From JANNAV01 sp031384695 (GTDB lineage: Bacteria > Pseudomonadota > Alphaproteobacteria > Rhodobacterales > Rhodobacteraceae): DNA of 16,154 nt. The notes beneath the pieces were generated by a model. The model did not search any database, had not been told where the DNA came from, and was given only the letters and a program-made list of their open reading frames with translations. The stretch covers positions 1-16,154 of the forward strand of contig JANNAV010000223.1 of the NCBI GenBank assembly GCA_031384695.1, read 5' to 3'. The position numbers were made by a program, and so were the translations under genes. Shown piece by piece: positions 15,040 through 16,154 of the stretch. Within the stretch, counting starts at the first letter, position 1; every line of letters starts with the position of its first letter.

Positions 15040-15192
15040 ATGCACCGCATTTGCCTGTTCTGCCTGATCGCCCTCGCCGCTTGCAGCGACCCACGCCTGA
15101 ACGCAGGCATCTCGCTGGGGCCAAACGGGCTGCGGGTAGTCCCCTCGGTGTCGGGGCAGGTCGGCGGCGCCACCATTTCGGTCTCTCCCTGA
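15040..15192 (+). CDS. Small lipoprotein, 50 residues
   Basis: The product is 50 residues with a lipoprotein signal: basic start MHR, hydrophobic core, and lipobox LAAC with the lipidated Cys at position 15. The mature part is only 36 residues, with Gly/Val/Ser-rich strands such as GPNGLRVVPSVSGQVGG. No family name is recalled with certainty, though small lipoproteins at this place after argH seem familiar in Rhodobacteraceae. AAAGG lies 8 bases before the ATG at 15040. It starts 36 bases after argH and is followed closely by a second small lipoprotein. Function unknown. Confidence 0.8.
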   Translation: MHRICLFCLIALAACSDPRLNAGISLGPNGLRVVPSVSGQVGGATISVSP

Positions 15193-15203
15193 AGGAACCC
15201 CCC

Positions 15204-15335
15204 ATGCGTGCTTTTGCCGTGCTTTGCCTGCTGACCCTTGCCGCCTGCGGTGCCGACGGCGCCCCCGAACGCCCCACTGCCGCCACCGGCGTCACCCTTT
15301 CAGGCGATGTTCAGGCCGGGGTCGTGGTGCAATGA
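15204..15335 (+). CDS. Very small lipoprotein, 43 residues
   Basis: The product is 43 residues, with signal MRAFAVLCLLTLAAC and the lipidated Cys at 15. The mature part is 29 residues: GADGAPERP, then GVTLSGDVQAGVVV. The ribosome site AAGGA (15192-15196) touches the stop codon of the previous gene, 7 bases before the ATG. Its TGA overlaps the next gene's ATG (ATGA). Both lipoproteins share the same signal layout and a late V-S/G-rich strand, so they may be diverged duplicates. Function unknown. Confidence 0.78.
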   Translation: MRAFAVLCLLTLAACGADGAPERPTAATGVTLSGDVQAGVVVQ

Positions 15336-15652
15336 CAGCCCCCTTGCGCCCGATCTGGCTGGGCCTCGCGGTCTGGGGGGCGATCCACCCGATGTACTGG
15401 TTCGTGACCTACATGCGCGACACCGGCAGCGGCCTCTCCGGGCTGATCGACGCGTGGTATGTCAACGCCTCAACCACCGGCCTCACCTGGGATCTGACAA
15501 TCGCAGCCCTGGCGCTCACGCTGTGGATCCTGACCGAAACCATCCCGGCCAAAAACTGGCGCGGCCTGATCGCCATCCCCGCCATCTTCGGCATCGGCGT
15601 CTCCTGCGGCCTGCCGCTTTACCTGTTCCTGAGAAGCCGTCCCACATCATGA
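15332..15652 (+). CDS. DUF2834 family membrane protein
   Basis: The product is 106 residues with three membrane helices (about 7-27, 50-70 and 78-100). The pattern AWYVNASTTGLTWDLTIAAL in the middle and the ending GIGVSCGLPLYLFLRSR match the DUF2834 family as I remember it. No catalytic motif or known function. Its ATG overlaps the preceding TGA and its TGA overlaps the next ATG, so it is tightly coupled on both sides. No strong ribosome site of its own is visible. Confidence 0.85.
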   Translation: MTAPLRPIWLGLAVWGAIHPMYWFVTYMRDTGSGLSGLIDAWYVNASTTGLTWDLTIAALALTLWILTETIPAKNWRGLIAIPAIFGIGVSCGLPLYLFLRSRPTS

Positions 15653-16154
15653 CCCCCGATCAGGCCCTGCGCCGCACCGTTCTGATCGTCATGTTGCTGA
15701 ACCTCGGCTATTTCGGGATCGAGTTTACCGCCGCCCTGCGCAGCAACTCGGTGGCGCTGTTTGCCGATTCGGCGGATTTTCTGGAAGATGCCGCCATCAA
15801 CCTGCTGATCTTCGTGGCCATCGGCTGGACTGCGGCCAACCGTGCCCGCGCGGGCCTTGTGCTTGCCGCCATGCTGCTGATCCCCGCCGCCGCGTTCCTC
15901 TGGACGCTGTTTCAGAAATACACCGCACCCCTGCCCCCCGATGCCACCACCATCACCCTGATCGGCCTTGGCGCGCTGGCGATCAACCTTACCTGCGCGC
16001 TGCTGCTGGCGCGCCACCGCAAGGCGCAAGGCAGCCTGACGCGCGCCGCGTTCCTGTCGTCGCGCAACGATGCTTTGGGCAATATCGCCATCATCGGCGC
16101 GGGGGCGGTGACGCTGATGCTGCCGTCGATCTGGCCCGACATCATCGTAGGCTT
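15649..16154 (+). CDS. Cation diffusion facilitator (CDF) family transporter, cut at the right edge
   Basis: The first 168 residues are in the window. Members export Zn2+, Cd2+, Co2+ or Fe2+ in exchange for protons. Helix 2 carries the metal-site pattern DxxxD (Asp43, Asp47) in ADSADFLEDAA, preceded by the family's SVALFADS. In the fifth helix the usual HxxxD appears as Ser137-x-x-x-Asp141, within SSRNDALGN, so one common metal ligand is not histidine here. The C-terminal cytoplasmic domain lies beyond the window. The ATG overlaps the stop of the DUF2834 gene (ATGA). Metal specificity is unknown. Confidence 0.85.
   Translation, partial: MTPDQALRRTVLIVMLLNLGYFGIEFTAALRSNSVALFADSADFLEDAAINLLIFVAIGWTAANRARAGLVLAAMLLIPAAAFLWTLFQKYTAPLPPDATTITLIGLGALAINLTCALLLARHRKAQGSLTRAAFLSSRNDALGNIAIIGAGAVTLMLPSIWPDIIVG

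Noticed and set aside
1..16154. Mobile element, toxin-antitoxin, defence or CRISPR content
   Set aside because: No transposase, integrase, repeat-spacer array, attachment-site duplication or toxin-like pair was seen; all recognisable genes are core metabolism, transport or repair.

Overview
The window is a GC-rich chromosomal segment with the gene content and protein sequences of an alphaproteobacterium of the Rhodobacteraceae/Paracoccaceae group. This assignment rests on the resemblance of the ETF-QO, IspE, ArgH, PhaA/PhaB and EAL proteins to that group as I remember them, and on the high GC at third codon positions; no search was run. It is a densely packed housekeeping and central-metabolism region. 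I see no phage, insertion sequence, CRISPR array, tRNA or rRNA, and no gene-free stretch longer than 300 bases (the longest is about 280, at 1506-1785).

Layout. (1) 1-1505, minus: greA, followed 30 bases later by an unrecognised two-helix membrane protein that runs off the left edge. (2) 1786-6157, plus: ETF-ubiquinone oxidoreductase, a secreted TPR protein, and ispE, which overlaps the TPR gene and starts at TTG. (3) 6133-7128, minus: a long-chain polyprenyl diphosphate synthase, tail-to-tail with ispE and overlapping it by 25 bases. (4) 7197-8440, plus: DUF2007 protein, a TrmN6-type methyltransferase abutting it, and a short YdcH/DUF465 protein. (5) 8437-12311, minus: an EAL-domain protein, phaA, a clear rho-independent terminator, phaB, and an EamA-type transporter overlapping phaB. 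(6) 12402-12980, plus: tag. (7) 13038-13607, minus: a TlpA-like thioredoxin-fold protein. (8) 13606-16154, plus: argH, two tiny lipoproteins, a DUF2834 membrane protein and a cation diffusion facilitator cut by the right edge, the last three linked by ATGA stop-start overlaps.

How the genes work together. IspE (MEP pathway) and the polyprenyl synthase make the isoprenoid tail of ubiquinone, and ETF-QO reduces that ubiquinone with electrons from fatty-acid and amino-acid oxidation, so 1786-7128 is loosely a quinone and respiratory neighbourhood. PhaA and PhaB condense and reduce acetyl-CoA to (R)-3-hydroxybutyryl-CoA for polyhydroxybutyrate; no PHA synthase lies in the window. Tag repairs alkylated DNA, ArgH makes arginine and fumarate, and the TlpA-like protein acts on disulfides outside the cytoplasm.

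The window does not contain an obvious new multi-gene system. The best leads are architectural or small: divergent tlpA-like/argH start codons sharing one CATG, with a perfect 12-bp tandem repeat beside them; a terminator placed between phaA and phaB; nested inverted repeats and a near-LexA box between the EAL gene and tag; an EGL-for-EAL substitution; and the twin small lipoproteins downstream of argH.
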